Shown here piece after piece: positions 1-9,544 of a stretch of 64,000 nt of DNA. The position numbers and the translations under genes were made by a program. Location: positions 1,178,001 through 1,242,000 of the forward strand of contig CM074145.1 of NCBI GenBank assembly GCA_037178625.1, given 5' to 3'. Each line of letters begins with the position of its first letter. Position 1 is the first letter of the stretch. The notes beneath the pieces were generated by a model that worked only from the letters and a program-made list of their open reading frames with translations, was not told the origin of the DNA and did no database searches. The stretch comes from Skeletonema tropicum (lineage: Eukaryota > Bacillariophyta > Thalassiosirophyceae > Thalassiosirales > Thalassiosiraceae).

Positions 1-288
1 GATTACTTCTCCTTTGCATGGATCCCGCTTGAGCATCAGATATTTTTCGGTAGGCCCTCACCAGAGTTGACTCTCAAAATGCTCCGAGAGGGAGGAGGCA
101 CGTCATTAACTGCTGGACTTGGAATGGCCGCTCCTGGATTGGATGCTCACGTGAACGAGCAAACAGATTACATCAAAAGGTGTTTAGAGGTTACTCAGGA
201 TACTTTTTTGGATGAATGGAACGAAGGTAAAACTGACTCGTTTTCAGGAATTTGGCATGGAAACGAAGAAGAATGTTACTTTGAGTGA
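1..288 (+). CDS. 3' end of an unidentified protein gene (partial)
   Basis: Frame 1 is open from the first base of the window and ends at TGA 286-288, so the gene starts outside. About 95 residues are visible, beginning DYFSFAWIPLEHQIFFG and ending EEECYFE. I see no motif I recognise. A GTGAGT at 285-290 overlaps the stop and could be a splice donor, so the visible stop may not be the true one; a further open stretch at 357-623 could then be another exon, but nothing else supports it. Codon use looks coding. Function unknown. Confidence 0.45.
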   Translation, partial: DYFSFAWIPLEHQIFFGRPSPELTLKMLREGGGTSLTAGLGMAAPGLDAHVNEQTDYIKRCLEVTQDTFLDEWNEGKTDSFSGIWHGNEEECYFE

Positions 289-818
289 GTACTTGAGTAC
301 GTTTATTAGATTGTGAAGTATCAGATAGACTTTCTTACCTGAAATGAAATGGGGGAGTGAAGCACATTGTAAATAATAGAGTGGATAAACATAAACAAAG
401 ATACATGAAGAATGGTGCAAATCTTCATTCATATGTCACATCTGCAGACCATCATAAATGCGTGATGGAACTGTCAAAGAACGGCAGCGGGCACAATCCG
501 GCGAGCGAGGGTATTGTAAAAAATGAAGAAGGATTTTGTAGATTACAAGGGTGGATGTGTTCAAAAATGCCGATACTTACTACGAGAGGAATAAGTACTT
601 GTGATGTCCGAGCTGACACGTAAGTCGTAAATAAGACACTACTTGTGTTCTCTTTGAACAGAGTTCTGTAGAAAGGTTCGGAAATCTTGAGTCATCTTTG
701 CTCCACCCTACTTCCACCCTACCATACCCCATCACGACAAGGCGAGCCGCGCATGCACACAACATGCCCAATTACTCTATGCCCATATTATTATCTACTT
801 CTTATCGTCAAAAGAACA

Positions 819-1859
819 ATGAAAGCAATTCTATTCCTATCAGTCCTACTACTACTTCGGGCGTCAGCTGCCAGTAGCTTCAAGCCGGCCTTTGTTACGG
901 TGCCGCTGCCATCTCCTTGCACCAAAAGTTCCGTCCTTTCCAGTAGAATCGACGCTGACACCAATGAACCTGATCTCGAAAAGTTCAACAATGACATTTA
1001 TGCAAATGATGCAACTGGTGCAACGGTGCATATGCTGAGAAGTGAGCTGAAAGCACGTCTTCTCAATGCAGCTGACGACTATGCTGCTCTAAGAGCTAAG
1101 ACGGATGAACTTGTGCTCAGAGCCAAAGAATTCGAAGAACAAACCAGCAGTGATGCATCTGCCACAGAGCAAAGGATCGTTCCAAGATTGCTGAGGAAGA
1201 TTGTCCGCAAAATCTCAAGACGCAAACGCAATAAGAAGAGCGAGGGAAAGACTCTATCTCAGTCAAAAGGCATTCTCGCCTCGGATTCGTTTAAGCAGAT
1301 GAAACTTGATGTAGGTGTAACGGGAAACAAAGTAATCGAACTGGCAGAGCAGTTGTCTCTTCTCAATCCTAACCCAAATCCTACCTTGGGTTTCAAGGGA
1401 TATGGCGGAGTCTCAGCAAAAGATAATATGCTCGATGGGCAGTGGAAACTTCGCTTCACAACAGCAGCAGATGCGTCGTTTGCTGCGTCAAAGGAGAGAG
1501 GAGTGGCGATTACCTCCCAAGTGATCGATGCCGAGAAGGGCACATTCACAAATGTAGTAGACTTCGAGAAGGGAAAGTTACGTGGCTTTCGTGTGATTGT
1601 GAATGGCAAGCCCTTGTCTAATACTGACATTCAATTGGCATTTAAAAGTGTCAAACTCTTACGCAAATCTCGCTTCCCAAAGTTATTTGGAGAGATCTCG
1701 ATCCGACTACCAAGTAGATTGATTCGCTGGCTGGCTGCAAGGAATAGACCTGAAGATGAGCGGAATGCGCCTTACCTTAGCTTGAAATATCTCGATGAAG
1801 ATCTAAGAATTCACACAACCGACTCCGATAATTGGTTCGTACAGAGTCGCATCTCGTAA
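819..1859 (+). CDS. Plastid-lipid-associated PAP/fibrillin family protein
   Basis: The 346-aa protein starts with a signal peptide (MKAILFLSVLLLLRASAA) followed by SSFKPAF, which resembles the diatom bipartite plastid-targeting site, so I chose ATG 819 and not the upstream in-frame TTG. A helical charged segment follows, about residues 55-130, with a very basic patch near 125-140. The C-terminal half has the PAP/fibrillin pattern: LDGQWKLRFTT at about 203-214, a central FEKGKLRGF block and a final YLDEDLRI...NWFVQSR strand pair. In this family the domain is a lipocalin-like lipid-binding fold associated with thylakoids and plastoglobules. The exact lipid role is inference. A single-exon gene; convergent or tandem partners are not evident. 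Confidence 0.8.
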   Translation: MKAILFLSVLLLLRASAASSFKPAFVTVPLPSPCTKSSVLSSRIDADTNEPDLEKFNNDIYANDATGATVHMLRSELKARLLNAADDYAALRAKTDELVLRAKEFEEQTSSDASATEQRIVPRLLRKIVRKISRRKRNKKSEGKTLSQSKGILASDSFKQMKLDVGVTGNKVIELAEQLSLLNPNPNPTLGFKGYGGVSAKDNMLDGQWKLRFTTAADASFAASKERGVAITSQVIDAEKGTFTNVVDFEKGKLRGFRVIVNGKPLSNTDIQLAFKSVKLLRKSRFPKLFGEISIRLPSRLIRWLAARNRPEDERNAPYLSLKYLDEDLRIHTTDSDNWFVQSRIS

Positions 1860-2392
1860 TTCTCACAGCCAACCCTTGTTTCATTTGTATGTAGAACTGT
1901 AAGCCAATGTAATAAGAGTAAATCATTATTGATCTCAACTTCTATTTCGGCTTAGATGCAACTCTCTTCATCGAAAATTGCATCATCGTTGACTGTGAAA
2001 TGTTCACTATCCTTCACTGCCAGTACGTTTCCTGCTCGGCCGGGTGATGCACTGGTAATATGTAGGATTAACTTCTAATCTACCGAGAGCTTCCATCTTC
2101 AGAGACTTCTTTCATCCTGCCTTGACAGCCTTGTAATTTCTGGAATATGATCCCTCTTTCGTGACATTTCCGACCCCGAGAATCCATGGCTGCCTTGGTC
2201 ATGGTAGTACTGCTGGCCCACGAAGCAGTATGTTCTATTCAATTGAACACAATCTACCGCTGTAAAAACCTCATCCAATCGATCGATCAATGATTGCACC
2301 AAATCATCCATACCATATGTAGTTAGTTTCTTACAGCCAGTGCCAGTAACATGTAACACGTAAAACATGTAACATGTAACATACCATTAACC
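1860..2392. other. Gene-free spacer with short ACATGTAAC repeats
   Basis: No ORF here looks coding. The start of the spacer is the 3' flank of the PAP/fibrillin gene. At about 2349-2382 the unit ACATGTAAC recurs three to four times in imperfect tandem, just left of the palindromic element. Confidence 0.5.
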
Positions 2393-2401
2393 TCCGCCAA
2401 T

Positions 2402-2505
2402 CACCCCTACCACCGGGGGCTGGGCGAGACGAGAGAAGACCAGAGAAGCGCACTCCTAGCTTCTCTCTTCTCTCTTGTGCGGCCCAGTCCCCGGTGGTAG
2501 GGGTG
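2402..2505. mobile_element. 104-bp palindromic MITE with 9-bp target duplication
   Basis: The first 24 bases (beginning CACCCCTACCACCGGGG) are the reverse complement of the last 24 with one mismatch, and the pairing continues inward through AGAGAAG/CTTCTCT tracts to a loop of about 11 bases, so the whole element can fold as one hairpin. It is flanked on both sides by TCCGCCAAT (2393-2401 and 2506-2514). A 9-bp target duplication with TIRs is what Mutator-like elements leave; that family assignment is inference because no transposase is encoded. Confidence 0.85.
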
Positions 2506-2520
2506 TCCGCCAATCAAATA

Positions 2521-2853
2521 CTCCCTCTGTCCCACAAAAAATGAGCTTTTTGATTTAAAATAGTTAAAATTTGGTCAATTTTCGTCCAAAAAATTGCTGT
2601 TGCACATCGTTGGAAAGCTTATTTCACGCCGGTTACAATTATATGGAGGTTGGAGGTTGTTAAGCAAGTATTTTTTATGATATTGTGACAAAAGGCGTTA
2701 AAATATCCTTAAAATCTAACCCTAATGTGAAACTGAAGAGGCCTCTCGGACACTTGTGTAGGACCTGACGTAGGAATAAGTACGCCAAAGAGCTAGTTTT
2801 TTGTGGGACTACGATTAACTTCAAATAGCTCATTTTTTTTGGGACAGAGGGAG
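2521..2853. mobile_element. 333-bp Stowaway-like (Tc1/mariner) MITE
   Basis: The left end reads CTCCCTCTGTCCCACAAAAA and the right end is its inverted counterpart (TTTTTTTTGGGACAGAGGGAG), followed inward on both sides by ATGAGCT/AGCTCAT. Both ends abut TA (2519-2520 and 2854-2855), the mariner target duplication. CTCCCTC-type ends with TA duplication are the hallmark of plant Stowaway MITEs. An inner partial copy of the TIR (AGCTAGTTTTTTGTGGGAC) lies near 2792-2811. No coding capacity. Confidence 0.9.
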
Positions 2854-2932
2854 TAATACTTATGTGCGGCAGCAGCAAGCTTCGGCTCTAACCTCCAGAG
2901 AGACGGACTCCCAAATTCAAAAATTATCTGAC

Positions 2933-3018
2933 GAAGGAGGAGGAGGAGGAGGAGGAGCGAGGAGGAGGAGGAGGAGGAGGAGGAGGAGGAGGAGGAGGAG
3001 GAGGAGGAGGAGGAGGAG
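2933..3018. repeat. (GGA/AGG)n trinucleotide microsatellite
   Basis: About 86 bases of nearly pure GGA/GAG repeat, interrupted once by GAGCGAGG near 2955-2963. The poly-Arg, poly-Gly and poly-Ser ORFs over it are artefacts of the repeat. It lies 80 bases right of the Stowaway-like element. Confidence 0.95.
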
Positions 3019-3443
3019 AAACACCGCAGCAAAATTTGAGCCCACCTCTCTCTATCCATCACCACCATAATCAAAAGATACTACAGCTCTAATCTTCTAC
3101 CGAAGCTTGGATATCAAGTGTCAGCAGAAAAGGAGTGAAGGCAGGGCAACCGTCGATGATATTATTGTGATGCATGGTACGCAACAACCTTGAAAGATGA
3201 AGAGGGAGGAGTAGGAGGTAGGATGCCTCGAGGGAGCAGTCTAACTTAAAATAACTTTAGTGTAGTGCAAGAGTTGCGCTCTTAAGCAAGCTTCTCGCCC
3301 CATCCTTTGATAAGCAAGGATATAGACTTTTCAAAGAGAAGGCGGATAAAGGACCGCATAATGTACTCAGTAGTATTCTAATCATCTATTTTATCTCATT
3401 TTAAATCTTTCGACTGATGTGCACAAAATCACATCAATCAATA
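3019..3443. other. Gene-free spacer
   Basis: I see no coding ORF, RNA gene or clear repeat. It probably holds the 3' flank of the minus-strand gene that ends at 3444. Confidence 0.4.
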
Positions 3444-3983
3444 TCACGCTTGGTGAAGCAAACCAAGCTGACGTGCTCTCGTTGCAGCATTCTTCGTCTG
3501 TGAGAACGAAGCATGTGCAATCAAATCCTGCCTCTGCCAATCGGTAAGAGGAGAAGAAGTATTCATCATCTGTTGCCTCCGTTGCTCCTGGAGGACTGCA
3601 TGAACACATCGTTCTCTGCGCGCCTTCGCTTTGACGTGGGCATTAGAACAATGATCTTCGATGCCCATAAGGCACACGATGCTGTCATCGTTCTCTTTCA
3701 AGAAGTAACCAAGAGGAACTCCAGAAGCCACCCGGCCACGAACTTCCAAAACATCCTTCAGGGCAGCAAGCTTCATGAGCTTGAGGTCTGCCTTACTGTA
3801 CCAGAGATCTTGACGATCAACGTCTTCCCTGTCTTCGAGCTTAGCGACGAATTTAAGCAACGATGTTTCAGCAATGCGAACAGATCTTTCAGCTCCAGCT
3901 AGAGAAGGACCGCTGCCGCTGCGACCACCAGCGTTGGAGGAGTCATTTTTCCAGCTCTCTGAGCTTGAGCGAAGGATGCTCAT
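3444..3983 (-). CDS. Diatom-family hypothetical protein
   Basis: The 179-aa product begins MSILRSSSESW. ATG 3983 is preferred; a longer in-frame start at 4130 adds a low-quality extension. The body has a Ser-rich N-terminus, then VRIAETSLLKFVAKLED, a WYSKADLKLMK motif, GIEDHCSNAHVKAKARRER, a coiled HAVLQEQRRQ segment and a terminal ARQLGLLHQA. From memory this order (W-Y/F-[ST]-x-x-[DE] motif, GxEDH/GLDH motif, RRxxxxAVLxEQ helix, LGLLHxA end) occurs in a large diatom-specific family of unknown function; I cannot verify it here. No signal peptide or membrane segment, so probably cytosolic or nuclear. Confidence 0.65.
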   Translation of the reverse strand: MSILRSSSESWKNDSSNAGGRSGSGPSLAGAERSVRIAETSLLKFVAKLEDREDVDRQDLWYSKADLKLMKLAALKDVLEVRGRVASGVPLGYFLKENDDSIVCLMGIEDHCSNAHVKAKARRERCVHAVLQEQRRQQMMNTSSPLTDWQRQDLIAHASFSQTKNAATRARQLGLLHQA

Positions 3984-4786
3984 TTTTGGCTGTCGATGAC
4001 GATGGCATCGTTCCTGACTGTGACCAAGAGAAGAGGTTTGATCTTGATGTGGGCTGCTCCCTTGGCTGACAGCATGGTTCTTGTACTCGCACGCGCACTT
4101 GAGATCCTGATGACACATCATGTAGTACATATCTGTGCGAATGTTCAGGGAAGTCTACGATGAGTTCATAAGCCATTGTATTGTTGTTCGGCGCTTGTGC
4201 TATCTTTTGGTGTTCAACTTCTTGGCAATGATTGGACGGCGAGATCCATTCCATTTGAGTTGCCTTGGCTTGCATTTATTTCTGAAAGAGAATATTATAT
4301 GTGGGTGAAGCGTGAAGCAAAGTATCATGTATTTGTTGATTGACATCTGTTTGATGTGAGGCTGAAGCAACTTAGTCACTTGTGAATTGCTGGATACTTC
4401 ATACAACCCACACCATAAGTAATATTACATTCAGATAGATTCAGATATCTTAAATGTCCGTAGTATGTCCGTACTCTAGAAGTACTCATCTCCGCCAGCC
4501 CAAGCCCCAAGCCCAAGCCAAGCAGTCAGCAGCTGCACACCTGATGTGGACATGTTTTACATGAAATCGCGAGCTGAAGAATATTCCGTCCGGAAGGTGA
4601 AGAAGACAGACAAAGCGAGTAAAATGCAAGCAAACTACACTATTTTTCTTGGAGGTGAGCAACTAAGTATTATTTATATATCTCGTTTGCAGTAGGCTTA
4701 AAGTATCGATCAATAAGCCTGTCCGAATGGGCGGGTCGTTAGTATATTATAGTATTGTAGGGTTCATCGAATTCGCAGGGGATAGC
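3984..4786. other. Gene-free spacer
   Basis: It holds the divergent upstream regions of the minus-strand gene at 3444-3983 and the plus-strand gene at 4910. ORFs across it lack coding character. A repeat of the words AAGCCCAAGC/AGCCAAGC sits near 4500-4525. Confidence 0.4.
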
Positions 4787-4810
4787 TATTAATTCCTCTG
4801 TATCTTGGCC
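4787..4810 (+). promoter_or_regulatory. Upstream element shared with 13756-13779
   Basis: A 24-base stretch (TATTAATTCC[TA]...GTATCTT[GA]GCC) matches 13756-13779 at 22 of 24 positions. Here it lies about 100 bases before the start codon of the plastid-targeted gene at 4910; the other copy is 436 bases before the regulator gene at 14215. It could be a promoter element or remains of a repeat; only the similarity is seen. Confidence 0.35.
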
Positions 4811-4909
4811 ACGTGGAACTGATTCACTCCCAAAAAAACTCCTTTCCACTTTCCACTTTCCACTCCACAACCGAACCATTCATTATTTATTGCCGCCCTC
4901 TCCACTACG

Positions 4910-5785
4910 ATGACGACCAAAAGAACGCTACCCACCACTGGTATGACGATATTACTGGCGACTGCTCAGCTAGCAGCATTGGTGTGCACATCACGTGCAT
5001 TCATTCTTCCATCGTCACATCAAGCGTCATCATCACTTCTCTCATTATCAAATAATCAACATCACTCCACCCGACTAAACCTATCCTCACAATCAGCAAA
5101 CGTAATAGAAAGTGACGTAATAGAAAGACTCGAACTAACTGAAAAATTCTCAAGATGGAAATTCCTCCAACAACTACTCGAGAATGAACTCGCCCACTCT
5201 GACATCGAAGACGTGCTATTACTCTCCCTCTCGGCATATCTGCAACATGGCCCAGGTCCAAAAAGTTACAATAACAAGGATGAGAATGGTGGGAATGCAA
5301 GTCCGGTGTTAACTGAAGAGCAGAGGCAGATTATGAGTGGCGTGGTTGAGGAGATTGTGGCTGTGAGTGATGGGATTGGGGATAGTCGATTTTTGCATTT
5401 GTTGGTTTTACCACAGATTGATTATGCCACTTTGACAATTGATGTCGATGATGAGGACCGAGAGGGAAAGCAATCACAACTAGAAGAAGTACAACTAGAT
5501 GAAGCTGCAGTATCAATATTGAATCAAATAGAACAATTACTACCCGATCCAATGGAAGATGAAGAATCCTTCAAGAGTGCATGGGATGTAGTAATTGATT
5601 TGTATGGACGAGAGTCGGTACGAGTCAAGGAAGAAAAGTTGCAACGAGAGAAGGAGAGTGGTGGAAGCGGGACGAAAAGTTTGGAGAATTTGGAATGGAG
5701 AACACTTTGTGCGGTTGGACGAGTTTTGATTCATTATGACTTTTTGACTAAGGGAGTGTTGAAAGAGGGTGTTTACAGTCAGTAG
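4910..5785 (+). CDS. Plastid-targeted protein of unknown function
   Basis: The 291-aa product starts with a basic then hydrophobic leader (MTTKRTLPTTGMTILLATAQLAALV) and a CTSRA-FILPSS junction, i.e. Phe at +1 with Pro soon after, as in diatom plastid preproteins, followed by a Ser/His-rich transit-like stretch to about residue 60. The mature part is acidic and mostly helical: an ERLELTEKFSRWKFLQQLLENEL helix, a region with DIEDVLLLSLSAYL, an acidic linker near 175-195 and a C-terminal EWRTLCAVGRVLIHYDFLTKGVL helix pair. I recognise no domain. Single exon; TAG at 5783-5785. The 5786-6261 spacer after it shows nothing but flanking sequence. Confidence 0.6.
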   Translation: MTTKRTLPTTGMTILLATAQLAALVCTSRAFILPSSHQASSSLLSLSNNQHHSTRLNLSSQSANVIESDVIERLELTEKFSRWKFLQQLLENELAHSDIEDVLLLSLSAYLQHGPGPKSYNNKDENGGNASPVLTEEQRQIMSGVVEEIVAVSDGIGDSRFLHLLVLPQIDYATLTIDVDDEDREGKQSQLEEVQLDEAAVSILNQIEQLLPDPMEDEESFKSAWDVVIDLYGRESVRVKEEKLQREKESGGSGTKSLENLEWRTLCAVGRVLIHYDFLTKGVLKEGVYSQ

Positions 5786-6261
5786 GAAAGATTGAATTCT
5801 TATTAATAGAGAGATAGAGAGTCCTTGAACGATATGACTAGAGCACAATGTTCAACTAGAAAGCAGTTGACAACTATGCCTGTTTGCGTTCTTTCTTCAA
5901 GGTATGGTATGTCTCCTCAAGACGACAATATTACTAACACTATCGAGTTACCCTACTTCTTCATGTCACCAAGGTAGTGACTTGAACATCAAGCAGCAGA
6001 GATAGCCAATGAAGTGAAATACTGTCTTCTTTCTTCATTGTATGGGGTGGGAGATACTTGCAGTAGTGGGTGTTGAGTTGTGGTAGATGTGAGTCTCACA
6101 TTTCATCCTAATCGTACGTATTTGGAGAAATAATCCAAGACAATGCATGCCCGGCCCCCGGCCCGTGCAATTTTGGATTATCCCGTTATCCCCCTTATCG
6201 CTTACTTCACAATGTTATCGTTGTTGCGTCGTTGTTGTTGCCATTACAGTAGCTTCCTAAC

Positions 6262-8490
6262 ATGAATTCATCTTCATCCGGTGGAAATAGTAGCGCAAAT
6301 AGCGTTGAAAATGGCGAGGAGGAGGGCAGCGGCGTGTCATCTGCGGGATCAACATCAACTCAATGGCCGTCAGCTCCCTCCTCACCACAAAACAATGACA
6401 TGAGAGAACTACAAAACATTCTTGACCACGCCCTCAACGATCCCTTCTCGACACATCCCGATATTGTGTCTCATCTTAAAGCCAACATTGAAACGAATTG
6501 TAACCAAGCTGCTCGGAAAGTATTGGAAGCGGATATCCTCCTCGCGGTGACGGGGGCCGGATTCTCTGCAGATTCTGGATTAGCTACCTATGACTGTGTT
6601 GCCAATATTGACGCGTATCGGAGTAGAGGATGGAGGTATAGAGATTTATGCACACCTTTGATGTATACCGATTTTTCTAGTTTGGATAAGAAGGAGAGTG
6701 TACAAAAAAGTGATGAATCGAGTCATCATGAAACGGAAATAGAAATGGAACAGATAAACGACACACAAGATGTGTCTAATACCGATGATGGTTCGAGCAA
6801 CCATGACAACGGAGGAGATAATGATAACAATGGGTGCGATAATGATATTGATGACAATAATAGCTTACATGGGTCATTCAACAACGCTGATCCAAAATCA
6901 AACTCAGATTCAGATTCAGACGTTCACTTTGATAGATCTGTCCTGCCCAACTCAGACAACATTAATCATCCACAGTGGTTCTACGGCTTTTGGGGACAAT
7001 GCTACAACGATTATAGGAGGGTGGGTCCTCATGATGGATATGATATCATTGCAAGATGGGCTCACCACAAGAATCATGCTAAGAAGGAGGAGCAGGATGA
7101 ATGCAGTGCAGTAGTGGACAGGGATGAAGAATCAATTGTAGCAAAGCAGATTCGCAACATCACAAACAAATTAGAGAAGTTAGAATCAATGAACGACAAC
7201 GATAGCTGTTGCAGTGGAGAAAATGATGAACCTTACTATGTATCAGAGGAAAGAGCTGGGGCATTTTACCTGTTTACATCGAACGTTGATGCACACAGTT
7301 TTGATATTTTTAAATCCCACGAAATCAGAGAATGCCATGGCAATGTCGAGCTATGGCAATGTCACAATTTCGCGTGTGGAACAAATGATTCGTCTTTTCA
7401 AAATGGGGGTGATGAAAATTGCATCGAAGGGGAGAAACCAAAGAAGAAAGGTTGGGGTAGAAGACTATGGCGCATCCCAGATAATCACCAATTCGTCGTC
7501 TGCCAAGAAACCATGGCTTCTCCTTACTCGACAGAGCCTGGAAGAAAGGTAGCCGCTGAAGAACCTGCACCAAAGCGGCAAAAGTCGATATCAGAGGCGG
7601 ACGAGATGGACGACGATGACACAGCTAATGCTCTGGGAGCTCTGATGGCAAACACAGTGCAAAGACATCTTGACTCTGGTGGCGATGAAGCTGGTGTCAT
7701 GAGCTCGGATGATTTGCCCCCTGCACATATTGGTGACGTCCACGGGAATCCGCGCATCTATCCTTTGAAACACATGCAATCACCTAATGGCCAACAAGGA
7801 GCACCAGAATCATACTATCTCCCCATAACATCCAACTGGCCGAAGTGTCCACGATGCAACGAAGCTGCTAGACCTGCAGTGCTCATGTTCGAGGATTTGG
7901 ATTGGGTTTATAACAAACAGCAGGAAAGTAGATGGCAGAATTGGTGTCAGTCCTTGCTTAAGATTTGCAAACATCGTGCTCGTGGGGATGATTGCGATCA
8001 GCTGAGCTTGAGTAGTGCCAGTACTGCTAGGAGTGGATCGGACATGAGTGAGGGTGGATGGGAGAATGTGTTCGACGAAGATCGTGGTGATGAAGCCAAA
8101 AGTTCCGAGGATAGAACCTCACGAGTACCGCGTGCAACAACTCCACTTGCATTTTCAGGTGGTGACACCAACTCACTGAAAAGCGAAGAAGACGAGGAGA
8201 TTGAAAATAGGAATTCACCAGAGCCAACCTCCCCAAGTCCATTGAAAGTTTGCATACTAGAGATTGGATGCGGTTACAACGTGCCCACCTGTCGAGCAAT
8301 ATCCGAGAGCATTGTCTCAAAACTTACCTCTCTTGGTGGAGATGCCACTTTAGTGCGGATTAATCCTGCCCATCCTGAGTCTGATAATCCAATTGTTGAG
8401 GATAACGTCATAAGCATTATGGAAAAAGGTTTGGCATCTCTCAAGTTGATTGATGAGGAGTACTGCAAGCTGCAAGATCAGGATTCCTAA
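6262..8490 (+). CDS. Divergent sirtuin (SIR2-family) protein
   Basis: The 742-aa protein carries sirtuin landmarks in order: GAGFSADSG (about residues 97-105, NAD-binding loop), TSNVD (about 339-343, counterpart of TQNID), ECHGN with the expected catalytic His (about 357), a first Cys pair C-x4-C (about 365-370), CPRC (about 529-532) as the second zinc pair, LEIGCG (about 664-669) and LVRINPAHP (about 699-707). Sirtuins use NAD to remove acyl groups from lysine or to transfer ADP-ribose. The core is expanded by long acidic Asp/Asn/Ser inserts (about 145-235 and 275-320), a Lys/Arg patch near 393-405 and a long stretch between the two Cys pairs. The N-terminus is Ser/Gly-rich with no targeting signal, so nuclear or cytosolic. 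GxGFSADSG instead of GAGxSxxSGIPxFR marks an atypical class; activity is not certain. Confidence 0.8.
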   Translation: MNSSSSGGNSSANSVENGEEEGSGVSSAGSTSTQWPSAPSSPQNNDMRELQNILDHALNDPFSTHPDIVSHLKANIETNCNQAARKVLEADILLAVTGAGFSADSGLATYDCVANIDAYRSRGWRYRDLCTPLMYTDFSSLDKKESVQKSDESSHHETEIEMEQINDTQDVSNTDDGSSNHDNGGDNDNNGCDNDIDDNNSLHGSFNNADPKSNSDSDSDVHFDRSVLPNSDNINHPQWFYGFWGQCYNDYRRVGPHDGYDIIARWAHHKNHAKKEEQDECSAVVDRDEESIVAKQIRNITNKLEKLESMNDNDSCCSGENDEPYYVSEERAGAFYLFTSNVDAHSFDIFKSHEIRECHGNVELWQCHNFACGTNDSSFQNGGDENCIEGEKPKKKGWGRRLWRIPDNHQFVVCQETMASPYSTEPGRKVAAEEPAPKRQKSISEADEMDDDDTANALGALMANTVQRHLDSGGDEAGVMSSDDLPPAHIGDVHGNPRIYPLKHMQSPNGQQGAPESYYLPITSNWPKCPRCNEAARPAVLMFEDLDWVYNKQQESRWQNWCQSLLKICKHRARGDDCDQLSLSSASTARSGSDMSEGGWENVFDEDRGDEAKSSEDRTSRVPRATTPLAFSGGDTNSLKSEEDEEIENRNSPEPTSPSPLKVCILEIGCGYNVPTCRAISESIVSKLTSLGGDATLVRINPAHPESDNPIVEDNVISIMEKGLASLKLIDEEYCKLQDQDS

Positions 8491-8619
8491 GCGATGTGTC
8501 ATCATTCATTGCAAATAATTTTACTATTTCATCGTTTTACTCACTACAAGCTATACAAACAAGCCACTCCTACGAAGTTGGGGTGGGTAACACTAAAGAA
8601 GAGATTTGATTCACAATAT

Positions 8620-9411
8620 CTAATCCCTATCAGTGTCAACATATGTGTCAACCTCCTCACTTGGACAAGACAGTCCATACTTTCCATCAGCAATCTCGGC
8701 CTGCTTTTCTTGAAGACACGCACCCATTGTATCTCCCTGAGTTGCGCACCACACACATTGAGATCCATCACTAGCTTCTGTAGTTCCGCAAGCTTCTTCG
8801 GCGTTTTCTGCATTCCATGCAGCCATAAAACAAGTAAAGTCAAGCATATCAGGATCAATGTCTGATACCTCGACCTCCTCAGTAGCGACATCTTCGTCGA
8901 CAGTGGGGCAACTAAGACCGAATTTATCGTTCGCAAATACAGCATCCTTTTTAGACAAGCAAGCATCAGGAGCATGGGATCCAGTACACCAGACACAGTT
9001 CGATCCATCCGAATCAGTGATTTGTTCGCAAGCCGGCTCTCCGCCGATAGTCGCGAGCATGCACATGAAATCAGGAGTGTCACCATTCAACTGCATATCC
9101 TTCTGTTCTTCCAATAGTTGATCATAGCCAGGGCAGGGCAAGTTGAATAGATTCATGACATATCCAGCATCGTCTTGAGAAACGCAAGCGCCTTCATTCT
9201 CCTTGACTTGACACCACACGCAGTTATCTCCGTTGGATGATTTGGCACTGCTGCAATTCGAAGAGTCGTGCGACTTCTTGTTGCAGTGAACGTCTGGCGA
9301 TGAAAGTTGGTCGATAGTGCTTTGGACTACTGGGCCACGAAGAGATTCTGCTGCCACAGTTGTGGCAGTAGTAGCGAGGGCAATAGCAAGTGCGGCCTTA
9401 GAGAAGAGCAT
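8620..9411 (-). CDS. Secreted Cys-rich repeat protein
   Basis: The 263-aa product has a clear signal peptide (MLFSKAALAIALATTATTVA) followed by three repeats of about 65-75 residues. Each repeat has the pattern C...C...S[DN]G[DS]xCVWC...[AG]C[VL]S/Q...FGLSCP or FNLPCP, giving six to eight Cys per unit that probably form disulfides. The first repeat begins DQLSSPDVHCNKKSH and is closest to the single repeat of the 10145-10519 protein, so the two genes are paralogues. It is likely secreted or cell-wall/vacuolar. The fold recalls small PSI-like disulfide domains, but that is only a resemblance. The 3' end faces the sirtuin gene tail to tail, 129 bases apart. Confidence 0.75.
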   Translation of the reverse strand: MLFSKAALAIALATTATTVAAESLRGPVVQSTIDQLSSPDVHCNKKSHDSSNCSSAKSSNGDNCVWCQVKENEGACVSQDDAGYVMNLFNLPCPGYDQLLEEQKDMQLNGDTPDFMCMLATIGGEPACEQITDSDGSNCVWCTGSHAPDACLSKKDAVFANDKFGLSCPTVDEDVATEEVEVSDIDPDMLDFTCFMAAWNAENAEEACGTTEASDGSQCVWCATQGDTMGACLQEKQAEIADGKYGLSCPSEEVDTYVDTDRD

Positions 9412-9473
9412 GTTTGAATTGATTGTGTGTCACACCTACGTAGTGTCGGACATCAATCAAATTCATATTTATG

Positions 9474-9544
9474 TTATCTGGTTTCTCGTTTCTCAATATG
9501 TTTCGGAATGCTTTATCTGGTTTCTCGTTTCTCAATATGTTTCG
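9474..9544. repeat. Two 32-bp direct repeats upstream of the Cys-rich gene
   Basis: TTATCTGGTTTCTCGTTTCT and the next 12 bases (CAATATGTTTCG) occur identically at 9474-9505 and 9513-9544, period 39. They lie 60-130 bases upstream of the minus-strand start at 9411, so they may be promoter elements or simply a short duplication. Confidence 0.85.

Noticed and set aside
2793..3074. ORFs rich in poly-Ser, poly-Gly or poly-Arg
   Set aside because: They are translations of the (GGA)n microsatellite in different frames.
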